Of a stretch of 64,000 nucleotides of DNA, positions 16,268-23,988 are shown piece by piece. The position numbers were made by a program, and so were the translations under genes. Position 1 is the stretch's first letter. The number at the start of each line of letters is the position of its first letter. Below the pieces are notes generated by a model. It was not told where the DNA came from. It worked only from the letters and a program-made list of their open reading frames with translations, and made no database searches. This DNA comes from an uncultured Lachnoclostridium sp. (GTDB taxonomy: Bacteria > Bacillota > Clostridia > Lachnospirales > Lachnospiraceae), in contig CABQJX010000001.1 of the NCBI GenBank assembly GCA_902464595.1, positions 1 through 64,000 on the forward strand. The letters are read 5' to 3'.

Positions 16268-17607
16268 AAAAGAGAGGATTAGCAAGAAAGTCATTGGCAA
16301 TGACCATGGCAGCTCTTATGGCAGCCGGCATGGTTACAGGATGTTCTTCCGGCAGCAAGGAGACGGAGGCTCCTGCAAAGGATGCTTCATCTGCTCCGGC
16401 AGCAGAAGGGGAAACTGCTGCAAAGGCAGAAGGGGAGGCTTCCGGTGAGCCAGTAACCATTAAGTTCCGTTACTGGGCAGATAACACAGAGTATTCTGCT
16501 CTGATGCAGGAGATCATTGCAAAGTTTAACGCAGAGAACGGAAAGGGGATTACCGTTGTAGGCGAGGAAAGCCCATGGGACGGCGGCGCTTACTCTGAGA
16601 ACCTGTTTAATGCAAAGATGGGCGGCGGCGACGTAGACTGCGCTACATGGAAGCTGACTTCCACCCCATTGTTTGTAAACAATGATCTTCTGGCAGATTT
16701 AACTCCCATGATCGACGCGTGGGAGGACAAAGACGATATTGATGAGAATATTTACAACATAATGAAGGAAGCAGGCGGCAGCGACAATATCTATGTAATG
16801 CCATGGAATATCCAGGTGCTGTATGTATACTACCGTCCATCTATCTTCGAGAAGGCTGGGGTAGAGGTTCCGACTACTTATGAGGAATTTTTGACAGCCA
16901 TCGAGAAGTGTACCATGGATACAGACGGTGATGGAAAGACAGATGTTTACGGCTTCGGTATGAGAGGCGCTAAGGGCGGACAGGAGCCATGGGGCAGCTT
17001 CGTTTACGGCAGAGGCGGAAACTTTGAGGATATGACTACACCTGAGGCAGTTCAGGGTATGCAGGATTTCATTGACATTTACAACAAGGGATATGTACCG
17101 CCCACAGCAACCAGCGACGGCTTCAACGAGATCATCGCAAACTTTAAGTCCGGCCTTACCGCTATGACCATTCATCATACCGGTTCCTCCGCAGATATGG
17201 AAGCTACATTCGGAGAGGATGTATCTGCATTCCCATTCCCAGCAGGCAAGGGACAGTGGACTTCCATGGGAGATACGGAGACTGTGATCTTTGAATCCTG
17301 TGAGAACAAAGAGGCCGCTTTTGAATGGGTATCCTACCTGGCAACAGGAGAGGGCCAGAAAATGTGGTGCGAGGGCACTGGAAATGTACCTGTAAGCAAG
17401 ACGGTACAGGAGACAGATTTCTTCCAGAACAACCGCTTTATGAAGGCTTCCATCGACGGACAGAGCTATGCTGGTATCCTTCCGATCCTGGATACCATAA
17501 CCGAGTGGATCTCTACCTTATGGCCAAATACGGTTTCACAGGCCCTGACCGGAAGCATCACAGCAGAGGACTGCATGAAGACGCTTCAGGAAGGCCTGTA
17601 CCAGTAA
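16264..17607 (+). CDS. Sugar-binding lipoprotein of a CUT1 ABC transporter
   Basis: 447 residues with a lipoprotein signal peptide (MKKRGLARKSLA…VTGC, lipid Cys near residue 27), an Ala/Glu-rich linker and an MBP-like solute-binding fold. The binding domain shows EIIAKFNAENGKGITV, DVDCATWKLT and the acidic loop DTDGDGKTDVYGFG, which looks like a calcium-type site. Aromatic residues are frequent in the presumed binding cleft. Two permeases follow; no ATPase is encoded here, as is common for CUT1 systems that share a MsmX-type ATPase. Confidence 0.9.
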   Translation: MKKRGLARKSLAMTMAALMAAGMVTGCSSGSKETEAPAKDASSAPAAEGETAAKAEGEASGEPVTIKFRYWADNTEYSALMQEIIAKFNAENGKGITVVGEESPWDGGAYSENLFNAKMGGGDVDCATWKLTSTPLFVNNDLLADLTPMIDAWEDKDDIDENIYNIMKEAGGSDNIYVMPWNIQVLYVYYRPSIFEKAGVEVPTTYEEFLTAIEKCTMDTDGDGKTDVYGFGMRGAKGGQEPWGSFVYGRGGNFEDMTTPEAVQGMQDFIDIYNKGYVPPTATSDGFNEIIANFKSGLTAMTIHHTGSSADMEATFGEDVSAFPFPAGKGQWTSMGDTETVIFESCENKEAAFEWVSYLATGEGQKMWCEGTGNVPVSKTVQETDFFQNNRFMKASIDGQSYAGILPILDTITEWISTLWPNTVSQALTGSITAEDCMKTLQEGLYQ

Positions 17608-17624
17608 TAACCAGTTAAAAAAGG

Positions 17625-17654
17625 GATTCTGGGCGGCTTGTCCGCCCAGGAATC
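17625..17654 (+). other. Intercistronic hairpin after the sugar-binding protein gene
   Basis: GATTCTGGGCGG (17625-17636) pairs with CCGCCCAGGAATC (17642-17654) with one bulge and a 5-base loop; no T run follows. Such hairpins after the binding-protein gene commonly protect the upstream mRNA and give more binding protein than permease. Confidence 0.65.
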
Positions 17655-17678
17655 TCCGATACAAGGGGGATTTCATTC

Positions 17679-18551
17679 ATGGTCAAGAAAAAGACTATAT
17701 GGCCATATCTGCTGGTGGCTCCGGCAGTTCTCATCATCGTATGCGTCGTGTTCATACCTGTCATCAATGCTATATTGATGAGCTTTCAAAATTATGACCT
17801 GCGCAGGCCAAAAGAGATCGCCTTCAATGGCGTGGCCAATTATATTGAAGCCTTCAGCGATAAGCTCTTTTGGGGAGCCCTCTGGCGTACCCTTGTATGG
17901 GTTGTAGCTGGCGTAGGTTTCCAGTTCTTATTCGGCTTTATCTTAGCCCTTCTGCTGAACCAGAAGTTTAAGGGACGCGGTGTTGTGCGTGCAGTGAGCA
18001 TGATCCCCTGGGTTACTCCAGGCGTATTGATCGGCCTCATGTGGCGCTGGATCTATGACGGTAACTTCGGTGTACTCAACGATCTGCTGTTAAAGGTTCA
18101 TGCCATCACGGACAAGATCCCATTTCTGTCCCAGGTTTCCACTGCTTTTCCAAGTGTGATCGTAACAATTATATGGCAGGGTATCCCATTCTTTGCCCTG
18201 ATGCTCTTAGCTGCCCTCCAGGGAGTTTCTACAGAGATGTATGAGGCGGCCGATATTGACGGCGCTACAGCATGGCAGAAATTGATCTATGTGACGATCC
18301 CTTCTATCAAAAATACCATTTTCGTAACCGGCCTTTTGAGGATCATCTGGGTTGCAAACTCCGTGGATGTTATCTTCAATATGACAGAGGGCGGACCTGC
18401 TTACTCCACACAGACTCTGAGCGTTTATATTTTCAACAAGGGAAATGCTCTGGATCTGGGTTATGCTTCCGCTATGGCTCTTTTGATGGCTGGACTGCTG
18501 CTGATCGTGGCGATCCCTTACCTTAAAATGAATTTCAAGGAGGAGAAGTGA
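17679..18551 (+). CDS. CUT1 sugar ABC permease (MalF-like)
   Basis: A 290-residue permease with six predicted helices. The conserved EAA loop is present as MYEAADIDGATAWQKLIYVTIPSIKN, split around residues 187-213, and the N-terminal LVAPAVLIIVCVVFIPVINAI is typical of MalF/UgpA-type components. AAGGGGG precedes the start. It is coupled to the following permease by a 3-base gap. Confidence 0.93.
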   Translation: MVKKKTIWPYLLVAPAVLIIVCVVFIPVINAILMSFQNYDLRRPKEIAFNGVANYIEAFSDKLFWGALWRTLVWVVAGVGFQFLFGFILALLLNQKFKGRGVVRAVSMIPWVTPGVLIGLMWRWIYDGNFGVLNDLLLKVHAITDKIPFLSQVSTAFPSVIVTIIWQGIPFFALMLLAALQGVSTEMYEAADIDGATAWQKLIYVTIPSIKNTIFVTGLLRIIWVANSVDVIFNMTEGGPAYSTQTLSVYIFNKGNALDLGYASAMALLMAGLLLIVAIPYLKMNFKEEK

Positions 18552-18553
18552 GA

Positions 18554-19390
18554 ATGAAAAAACAATCTGCGGCAAAACGCTTTTTCATCGTATTTATCCC
18601 GCTGCTCCTTTTGATGTTATTTATCCTGTTTCCGTTTTATTGGACCTTTGCAACATCTGTAAAGCCCCAGGATGAGCTTTACGGGGCAGTGGTCACCTAT
18701 TGGCCAAAGCACATTACATTTGAGGCGTACAGCAAGCTGTTTACTACCACAGTAAACTTCCTTGACGCTATGAAAAACAGCTTTATTGTCGCTTCCTTTA
18801 CTACCCTGGTATCTCTGACAGCCTCCACTCTGGCGGCCTATGCCTTTTCCAGATACCATTTTACCGGCAGAAAGGTGCTTATGTGTACCTTCCTGTGCAA
18901 TAATATGTTCCCTACAGTACTGCTTCTGATCCCGCTGTATTCCATCATGCGTAAGCTGGGCCTGCTTTACACCCCAACTTCCCTGGTGCTTTCCTACACA
19001 ACCTTCACCATACCTTTCTCCGTGTGGCTGCTTTTGGGCTTCTTAAACGATCTGCCCATGTCCCTTGAGGAGGCGGCTCTGGTGGACGGATGCAACAGAG
19101 GATCAGCCTTTGTGAGGATCATCCTTCCGATCTTAGGTCCCTGTCTGGTGGCTACCGGCGTGTATATCTTCATGACATCCTGGAATGAGTACACCTTTGC
19201 CATGATGTTTACCAACACAGACAGCAGAACCATTCCCGTGGCCTTAAAGAGCCTCATTGGCCAGCTGGGAGTACAGTGGGATCTGTTGACCGCAGGAGGA
19301 ATCATCACCATTATCCCAGTATGTATTATGTTCTTCTTTGCGCAGAAACGGCTGGTTGAAGGACTGACCGCAGGCGCTGTAAAAGGTTAA
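18554..19390 (+). CDS. CUT1 sugar ABC permease (MalG-like)
   Basis: A 278-residue permease with six helices and the EAA motif LEEAALVDGCNRGSAFVRIILP in the last third. The C-terminus ends QKRLVEGLTAGAVKG, the signature ending of MalG-type CUT1 permeases. ATG 18554 is preferred because AGGAG lies at 18541-18545; an overlapping GTG at 18548 is in frame but too close to that site. Confidence 0.93.
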   Translation: MKKQSAAKRFFIVFIPLLLLMLFILFPFYWTFATSVKPQDELYGAVVTYWPKHITFEAYSKLFTTTVNFLDAMKNSFIVASFTTLVSLTASTLAAYAFSRYHFTGRKVLMCTFLCNNMFPTVLLLIPLYSIMRKLGLLYTPTSLVLSYTTFTIPFSVWLLLGFLNDLPMSLEEAALVDGCNRGSAFVRIILPILGPCLVATGVYIFMTSWNEYTFAMMFTNTDSRTIPVALKSLIGQLGVQWDLLTAGGIITIIPVCIMFFFAQKRLVEGLTAGAVKG

Positions 19391-19449
19391 TTAGTCAGCT
19401 ATAGTCAGCTGTCTCCAATAAGGAGCGGCATTTAAAGGAGGAAAATATT

Positions 19450-20256
19450 ATGCAGTTGCAGTATGAGAAGAAAGCAAAAGAGCTGCGGGCGGAAATCTTA
19501 AAGATGTTATATGCCTGCCAGTCAGGCCATCCGGGCGGGTCTCTGTCCTGTGTGGAAATGCTGATGGCTCTCTATTATGAGGTAATGAAGGTAGATCCAA
19601 AGAATCCAAAGGATCCAAACCGTGACCGTTTTGTATTGAGCAAGGGCCATGCCTGCCCTACCTTATATGCGATCCTGGCTGATCTGGGATTCTTCCCTAA
19701 GGAGGATCTGGCACATCTTCGCCAGATCGACAGCCATCTTCAGGGACATCCTGACTGCACCAAGACTCCTGGTGTGGACATGAATACCGGTTCCCTGGGA
19801 CAGGGCGCTTCCCTGGCAATGGGACTGGCTCTGGCTGCAAAGCACGCAAAGGCAGATTACAAGGTATATGCAGTCCTGGGCGACGGCGAGTGCCAGGAGG
19901 GATTGGTTTGGGAAGCTGCTATGGCTGCTGCCCATTACAAGTTAGACAATCTGACCTTTATGCTGGACTACAATAAGCTGCAGATCGATGGAAGCAACGA
20001 TGAGGTTATGAGCCTTGGAAATATCATGAAGAAATTTGATGCCTTCGGTTTTGAGTGCTTTGAGGTAGACGGACACGATATGGATGCCATTGTAGAGGCA
20101 TTAAAGGCTCCTGTATCCGGCAAGCCTAAGTTCATCTGCTGCAACACCATCAAGGGCAAAGGCGTATCCTTCATGGAAGATCAGTTCGGATGGCACGGAA
20201 GCCCAATGAACAAAGAACAGTTTGAGAAGGCTTTAAGCGAGCAGGAGGTGGAGTAA
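19450..20256 (+). CDS. Transketolase, N-terminal (thiamine-diphosphate-binding) subunit
   Basis: 268 residues corresponding to the first third of a full transketolase. Visible are SGHPGGSLSCVEML (substrate and TPP pocket), RDRFVLSKGHACPTLYAILA, GSLGQGASLAMGLALA, and the TPP/Mg motif GDGECQEGLVWEAAMAAAHYKLDN (about 138-161). It needs the C-terminal subunit encoded immediately downstream. Lying behind a CUT1 transporter, it probably handles a ketose phosphate derived from the imported sugar; the exact substrate is open. Confidence 0.95.
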   Translation: MQLQYEKKAKELRAEILKMLYACQSGHPGGSLSCVEMLMALYYEVMKVDPKNPKDPNRDRFVLSKGHACPTLYAILADLGFFPKEDLAHLRQIDSHLQGHPDCTKTPGVDMNTGSLGQGASLAMGLALAAKHAKADYKVYAVLGDGECQEGLVWEAAMAAAHYKLDNLTFMLDYNKLQIDGSNDEVMSLGNIMKKFDAFGFECFEVDGHDMDAIVEALKAPVSGKPKFICCNTIKGKGVSFMEDQFGWHGSPMNKEQFEKALSEQEVE

Positions 20257-21183
20257 ATGGGAAAGTCATTACGAGTTGCATATGGTGAATCTCTGGTAAA
20301 ATTAGGAGCTAAAAATGACAAGGTTGTGGTTCTGGACGCCGATCTGGCCCATGCTACCCAGACTTGTATGTTTAAGGACGCATACCCGGACCGTCATTTC
20401 AACATGGGTATCGCAGAGGCAAATATGATGTGTGCGGCAGCTGGATTTGCTCACACAGGATATATCCCCTTTGTCAGCACCTTCGCCTTGTTCGGCGCTG
20501 GACGTGCATTTGAGCAGATCCGTAACTCTATCTGCTATACAAACTGCAATGTAAAATTCGGTTTCTCCCACTCTGGCCTGTGCGTTGGAGAGGACGGCGG
20601 AAGCCATCAGTCCATCGAGGATATTGCTCTGATGAGAGAGCTTCCACATATGACCATTTTTGTTCCCTGTGATCCTGCTGAGACGGAGAAGGCAGTAATG
20701 GCAGCCGCAGAGATCGACGGCCCTGTATACATCCGTGTGGCAAGACCAGTATGTGATGATATTACCACAGCTGATACTCCTTTCATCCCTGGCAAGGCTA
20801 ATGTGATGAGAGAGGGTAAGGATGTATGTCTGATCGCCTGCGGACTGATGATCCCCAAGGCTCTGGAAGCAGCTGAGCAGCTGGAGAAGGAAGGTATCAG
20901 CGCAGCTGTTGTGAACATGCATACCATTAAGCCTATCGACAAGGATATTATCCTGAAGATGAATGAGACCTGCAAGGCCATCGTTACCGTAGAGGAGCAC
21001 TCTGTGATTGGTGGTCTGGGATCTGCTGTTGCTGAGGTTCTGGCCGGACATGAGGGCGCTAAGTTCGCTATGGTAGGCATTCAGGATAAATTTGGAAAAT
21101 CAGGAAAGCCAGATCAGCTGTTTGAGGCATATGGCCTGACAGCAGAGAACGTAGCTGCAACTGCAAAGGGACTGCTTAAATAA
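20257..21183 (+). CDS. Transketolase, C-terminal (pyrimidine-binding) subunit
   Basis: A 308-residue partner subunit with the transketolase pyrimidine-domain motif FNMGIAEANMMCAAAGFAHTG (about 48-68), the catalytic-site FGFSHSGLCVGEDGGSHQS, and the C-terminal transketolase domain with EEHSVIGGLGSAVAEVL. It starts directly after the N-terminal subunit stop (no gap), typical of split transketolases, which form an alpha2beta2 enzyme. Confidence 0.95.
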   Translation: MGKSLRVAYGESLVKLGAKNDKVVVLDADLAHATQTCMFKDAYPDRHFNMGIAEANMMCAAAGFAHTGYIPFVSTFALFGAGRAFEQIRNSICYTNCNVKFGFSHSGLCVGEDGGSHQSIEDIALMRELPHMTIFVPCDPAETEKAVMAAAEIDGPVYIRVARPVCDDITTADTPFIPGKANVMREGKDVCLIACGLMIPKALEAAEQLEKEGISAAVVNMHTIKPIDKDIILKMNETCKAIVTVEEHSVIGGLGSAVAEVLAGHEGAKFAMVGIQDKFGKSGKPDQLFEAYGLTAENVAATAKGLLK

Positions 21184-21228
21184 ATCTTAAAATAGATGTA
21201 AGATCGGTATTGTTCGGAGGAAAATACA

Positions 21229-21624
21229 ATGACCATTTTAAATTATGAGTTTAACGGCGAAGGAATGCAGAGAGTATTCGAGAATGAGAAGTGGACCGTT
21301 GGTATCAAGAACTGGAAGCCAGCCAATGATGTGACCGGTATTGACTGCCTGGAGCGCCACAACAAGACAGACGAGCTTTTCGTGCTGATCGAGGGCTCCT
21401 GTACACTGATCTACGCAAATGAGAAAGACGGAAAGCTGGAGTTCGGCGCTGTAAAGATGGAGAAGGATAAAGTTTACAATATTCCTGCAACCTTATGGCA
21501 CAATACCATTACCCGCAAGGATACCAAGATGATCCTCATTGAGGATTCCAATACATCTATGGATAACAGCGATATTCTGAACCTGACCGAGGAGCAGATC
21601 GCTGAGATGAGAAGCCTGGCATAG
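21229..21624 (+). CDS. Small cupin-fold protein of the transketolase operon
   Basis: 131 residues with a recognisable single cupin barrel. Motif 1 reads LERHNKTDELFVLIEG (one His and the Glu kept, second His replaced) and motif 2 reads YNIPATLWHNTI. Such proteins can be sugar isomerases, epimerases or sensors; I cannot assign one. Its position at the end of a transporter/transketolase operon makes a sugar isomerase or mutarotase role attractive (inference). GGAGG precedes the ATG; the operon terminator follows at 21771. Confidence 0.7.
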   Translation: MTILNYEFNGEGMQRVFENEKWTVGIKNWKPANDVTGIDCLERHNKTDELFVLIEGSCTLIYANEKDGKLEFGAVKMEKDKVYNIPATLWHNTITRKDTKMILIEDSNTSMDNSDILNLTEEQIAEMRSLA

Positions 21625-21770
21625 TCCGGGGCGGGGGAAGTGAGAGGCAGAGGACGGAATCAATGGGGAAATCCATGAACTGTTAGGATTTGCTGGCTTT
21701 TCTGCTGATCTTAGCTTTGTATTTGGTAAATACAGACATTGAAAAAGAAACCATGATTCATTATAATGTT

Positions 21771-21838
21771 AGGGCGTATGGGTTACGATGCAGTCAGCAC
21801 ATAACCGGGACATACGCCCTAATATTTTTGTCTAATAG
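21771..21838 (+). terminator. Terminator of the transketolase operon
   Basis: AGGGCGTATG (21771-21780) pairs perfectly with CATACGCCCT (21821-21830), extended by GGTTA/TAACC across a GGGA bulge, followed by AATATTTTTG. Between the cupin gene and this hairpin (21625-21770) I see nothing else. Confidence 0.85.
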
Positions 21839-21907
21839 GAAATGACTCTGCAATGTTCCTATTATATAAAAAGCGTTCCGCCCAGGATCGCACTGCGTCG
21901 GAATGGA
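21833..21907. repeat. 75-bp structured repeat, copy 1
   Basis: The element begins TAATAGGAA, has a 14-base spacer ATGACTCTGCAATG, and closes with TTCCTATTA (perfect 9-bp inverted repeat, 21833-21864). A second conserved half containing TTCCG…CGGAA (about 21876-21903) follows and it ends at …TCGGAATGGA. A second copy at 22365-22439 differs at about five positions. Both copies begin directly behind the T run of a terminator. No transposase or target duplication is visible; it resembles a REP/BIME-like genomic repeat. Confidence 0.8.
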
Positions 21908-22001
21908 ATCATGGGATGTTGTTATTTATGGGAAAGAGCCTTGAGACCGGCCCATGGATGGGGCTGGCAGGCAGGCAGGGCAAAGAGAGGAATGGCAGGA
22001 T

Positions 22002-22322
22002 ATGATAAGAAAATTTTTACAGTGCACCACCATCAGAGAGAGAATTGAGATGCTTACCAACACAGTGCTCCAGGACTGGTCCGATCAGGATCTGGGAATT
22101 ATCCTCAGCGCGTTTAACTTAAACCCAGAGGACTATGCAGGGAAAGAGGATAAGATCGCTGCGATTGAGAAATATCTGGCTGACTACAAACATTCTGTGG
22201 AGCAGAAGGATACCATGGACTGTGAGCAGATGGATAATACTACGTTCTTAGAGAGCGATAAGACTCTGTATTCAGAAAAAGGAATTATCAATCTTGTTCA
22301 TAATGTACTGAGAAATAACTAA
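22002..22322 (+). CDS. Hypothetical protein between the two repeats
   Basis: An open frame of 106 codons starting MIRKFLQCTTIRERIEML, soluble, acidic, and rich in D/E and N, with no transmembrane segment or motif that I recognise. The ATG at 22002 has a weak CAGGA upstream; ATG 22050 (MLTNTVLQDWSDQDL) is an alternative start. Followed after 14 bases by a small terminator, which supports expression. It is isolated in its own transcription unit between the transketolase operon and the next transporter. Confidence 0.55.
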   Translation: MIRKFLQCTTIRERIEMLTNTVLQDWSDQDLGIILSAFNLNPEDYAGKEDKIAAIEKYLADYKHSVEQKDTMDCEQMDNTTFLESDKTLYSEKGIINLVHNVLRNN

Positions 22323-22336
22323 AGGAAAGAAAAAGA

Positions 22337-22361
22337 AGCGGCGGGCAGAGCCGCTTTTTTT
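22337..22361 (+). terminator. Terminator of the small hypothetical gene
   Basis: AGCGGC (22337-22342), loop GGGCAGA, GCCGCT (22350-22355), followed by a run of seven T (22355-22361). Confidence 0.75.
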
Positions 22362-22364
22362 ATG

Positions 22365-22439
22365 TAATAGGAAATGACTCTGCAATGTTCCTATTACACA
22401 AAAAGCGCTCCGCCCAGGATCGCATTGCATCGGAATGGA
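22365..22439. repeat. 75-bp structured repeat, copy 2
   Basis: Same orientation as copy 1, with the 9-bp terminal inverted repeat TAATAGGAA/TTCCTATTA and its 14-base spacer fully conserved. Substitutions lie outside (TATA to CACA after the hairpin, GTTCC to GCTCC, and CACTGCG to CATTGCA). It starts four bases after the T run of the preceding terminator. Beyond it, 22440-22609 is AT-rich with no gene that I can support. Confidence 0.8.
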
Positions 22440-22609
22440 TTTACCTTGTTTTATATTAAAATTCTTAGTTCTGCCGGGGGAAAGAAGAATGACGAAGAAA
22501 AAGGCGGAGACAGGAAAGCGTATTGTATATAATACATAAAATAAATACGGATAAAATAAAAAAATAATACAAAAGTTCATAATAACACAAGAAAAGTAAG
22601 AATAGTAAA

Positions 22610-22638
22610 TGGAAATATGCATAATAAAAGAATATAAT
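22610..22638 (+). promoter_or_regulatory. Candidate promoter of the sugar-phosphate/ferric-type ABC operon
   Basis: TGGAAA (22610-22615), 17-nt spacer, TATAAT (22633-22638). The -35 is poor and the -10 perfect, as expected for a promoter activated by an AraC-type response regulator such as the one encoded at 31127. Confidence 0.5.
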
Positions 22639-22691
22639 GGGATTATGGGGAAATAAAAAACGGTCACAATTATATGAAAAAGGAGAGGTGT

Positions 22692-23843
22692 ATGATGAAA
22701 AAAAGATTTTTAGCAGCTTCATTGGCAGCCATGATGGCTTTGAGTTTGACCGCATGCGGAGGTGGAGATAAGGCTTCAGAGACAACAGCAGCCCCAGCCG
22801 CTTCGGAAGCCCCAGCCGCTTCAGAGGCTTCCGGGGATACGAAGGCCGAGGCGGAAAAAAAGGAAGAAGGCAAAGAAGATGCATCTGCCCAGGAAGAGAA
22901 GGCCCCAGAGGATTACAGCGGTACAGTAGTTGTATATTCTCCTCATGATGCAGATCCTCTCAATGCAGGCGTAAATCTGTTTATGGAAAGATACCCCAAT
23001 GTTAAGGTGGAGGTAGTTGCAGCCGGAACTGGAGAGCTATGCAACCGTATTGCAGCCGAGACAGCCAATCCTATTGCAGATGTGCTTTGGGGTGGCGGAG
23101 CTGATTCCCTTGCAGCGTTTAAGGAGTATTTCCAGCCTTATGTATGTGCCAATGATGAATTTATTGGAGAGGCATATAAGGATCCTGATGATCTATGGAT
23201 CGGTGAAAGTCCTCTTCCGATGGTTATTTTTTATAACAAAGAGCTGATCGAGAAGGATGGACTAACCATACCTGAAACATGGGAAGATCTGACGAAGCCG
23301 GAGTGGAAGGGCAAGATTGCCTACTGTCTTCCATCGAAATCCGGTTCCGCATACACCCAGCTGTGTACTATGATCTTAGGTCATGGAGGGAAGGAAGAAG
23401 GCTGGGATTTTATTAAAAAGCTCTATGATAATTTAGATGGGAAGATGGTAGATTCTTCCGGCAAGTGCCATAAAATGGTAGCAGATGGGGAGTTCTATGT
23501 AGGACTTACCCTGGAAAAAGCAGCAGTACAGTATAAAGACGATGCTTCCGTGGGATTTGTGTATCCTAAGGATGGAACCAGCGCAGTGCCGGATGGAGTA
23601 GCATTGGTAAAGGGATGCCCGAATGAAGAAAACGCAAAGCTGTTCATTGATTTTGTTACCTCTAAAGAATGCCAGACAGAGCAAAGCCAGAATTGGGGCC
23701 GCCGTCCGGTGAGAAGCGATATGGAAGTGGGAGAAGGAATGGCAAAGCTGGAAGATATTCCTTTAGTAGATTATGATTTCGACTGGGCTGCCAATGAGAA
23801 GGAGTCCATTATTGAGAAGTTTAACGATATTATGGTAGATTAG
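22692..23843 (+). CDS. ABC transporter substrate-binding lipoprotein (AfuA/ferric type)
   Basis: 383 residues with a lipoprotein signal (MMKKRFLAASLAAMMALSL, LTAC lipobox) and an Ala/Glu-rich linker to about residue 72. A type 2 periplasmic-binding domain follows, with VVVYSPHDADPLNAGVNLF, VVAAGTGELCNRIAAE and DVLWGGGADSLAAFKEYF. This domain belongs to the Fe(III)-binding superfamily, but the same branch includes AfuA, which binds hexose phosphates, and phosphonate-binding proteins. A phosphohexomutase gene and an HptA-like sensor nearby favour a phosphorylated sugar (inference). AGGAGAGG is placed correctly for ATG 22692. Confidence 0.88.
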   Translation: MMKKRFLAASLAAMMALSLTACGGGDKASETTAAPAASEAPAASEASGDTKAEAEKKEEGKEDASAQEEKAPEDYSGTVVVYSPHDADPLNAGVNLFMERYPNVKVEVVAAGTGELCNRIAAETANPIADVLWGGGADSLAAFKEYFQPYVCANDEFIGEAYKDPDDLWIGESPLPMVIFYNKELIEKDGLTIPETWEDLTKPEWKGKIAYCLPSKSGSAYTQLCTMILGHGGKEEGWDFIKKLYDNLDGKMVDSSGKCHKMVADGEFYVGLTLEKAAVQYKDDASVGFVYPKDGTSAVPDGVALVKGCPNEENAKLFIDFVTSKECQTEQSQNWGRRPVRSDMEVGEGMAKLEDIPLVDYDFDWAANEKESIIEKFNDIMVD

Positions 23844-23909
23844 ATAAAATGAAGGGAATAAAAACCAGGACGATCCAGAATAAGCCGGGAGCGTTCTGAA
23901 AAATGGGCA

Positions 23910-23942
23910 GGGCTGTCCGTATCCGATAGGGACGGGCAGCCC
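23910..23942 (+). other. Intercistronic hairpin after the binding-protein gene
   Basis: GGGCTGTCC (23910-23918) pairs with GGGCAGCCC (23934-23942) with one G·T pair and a 15-base loop; the sequence after it is pyrimidine-rich but not a T run. It likely stabilises the binding-protein mRNA end or attenuates the downstream genes. Confidence 0.5.
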
Positions 23943-23988
23943 TTCCTGCTTCCTTGGGGTTCGGGCAATGATAAAGGAGGACACTGGT

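Noticed and set aside
21833..22439. CRISPR array or insertion sequence ends
   Set aside because: There are only two copies more than 450 bases apart with a gene between, no regular spacers, no cas genes, no transposase and no target duplication.
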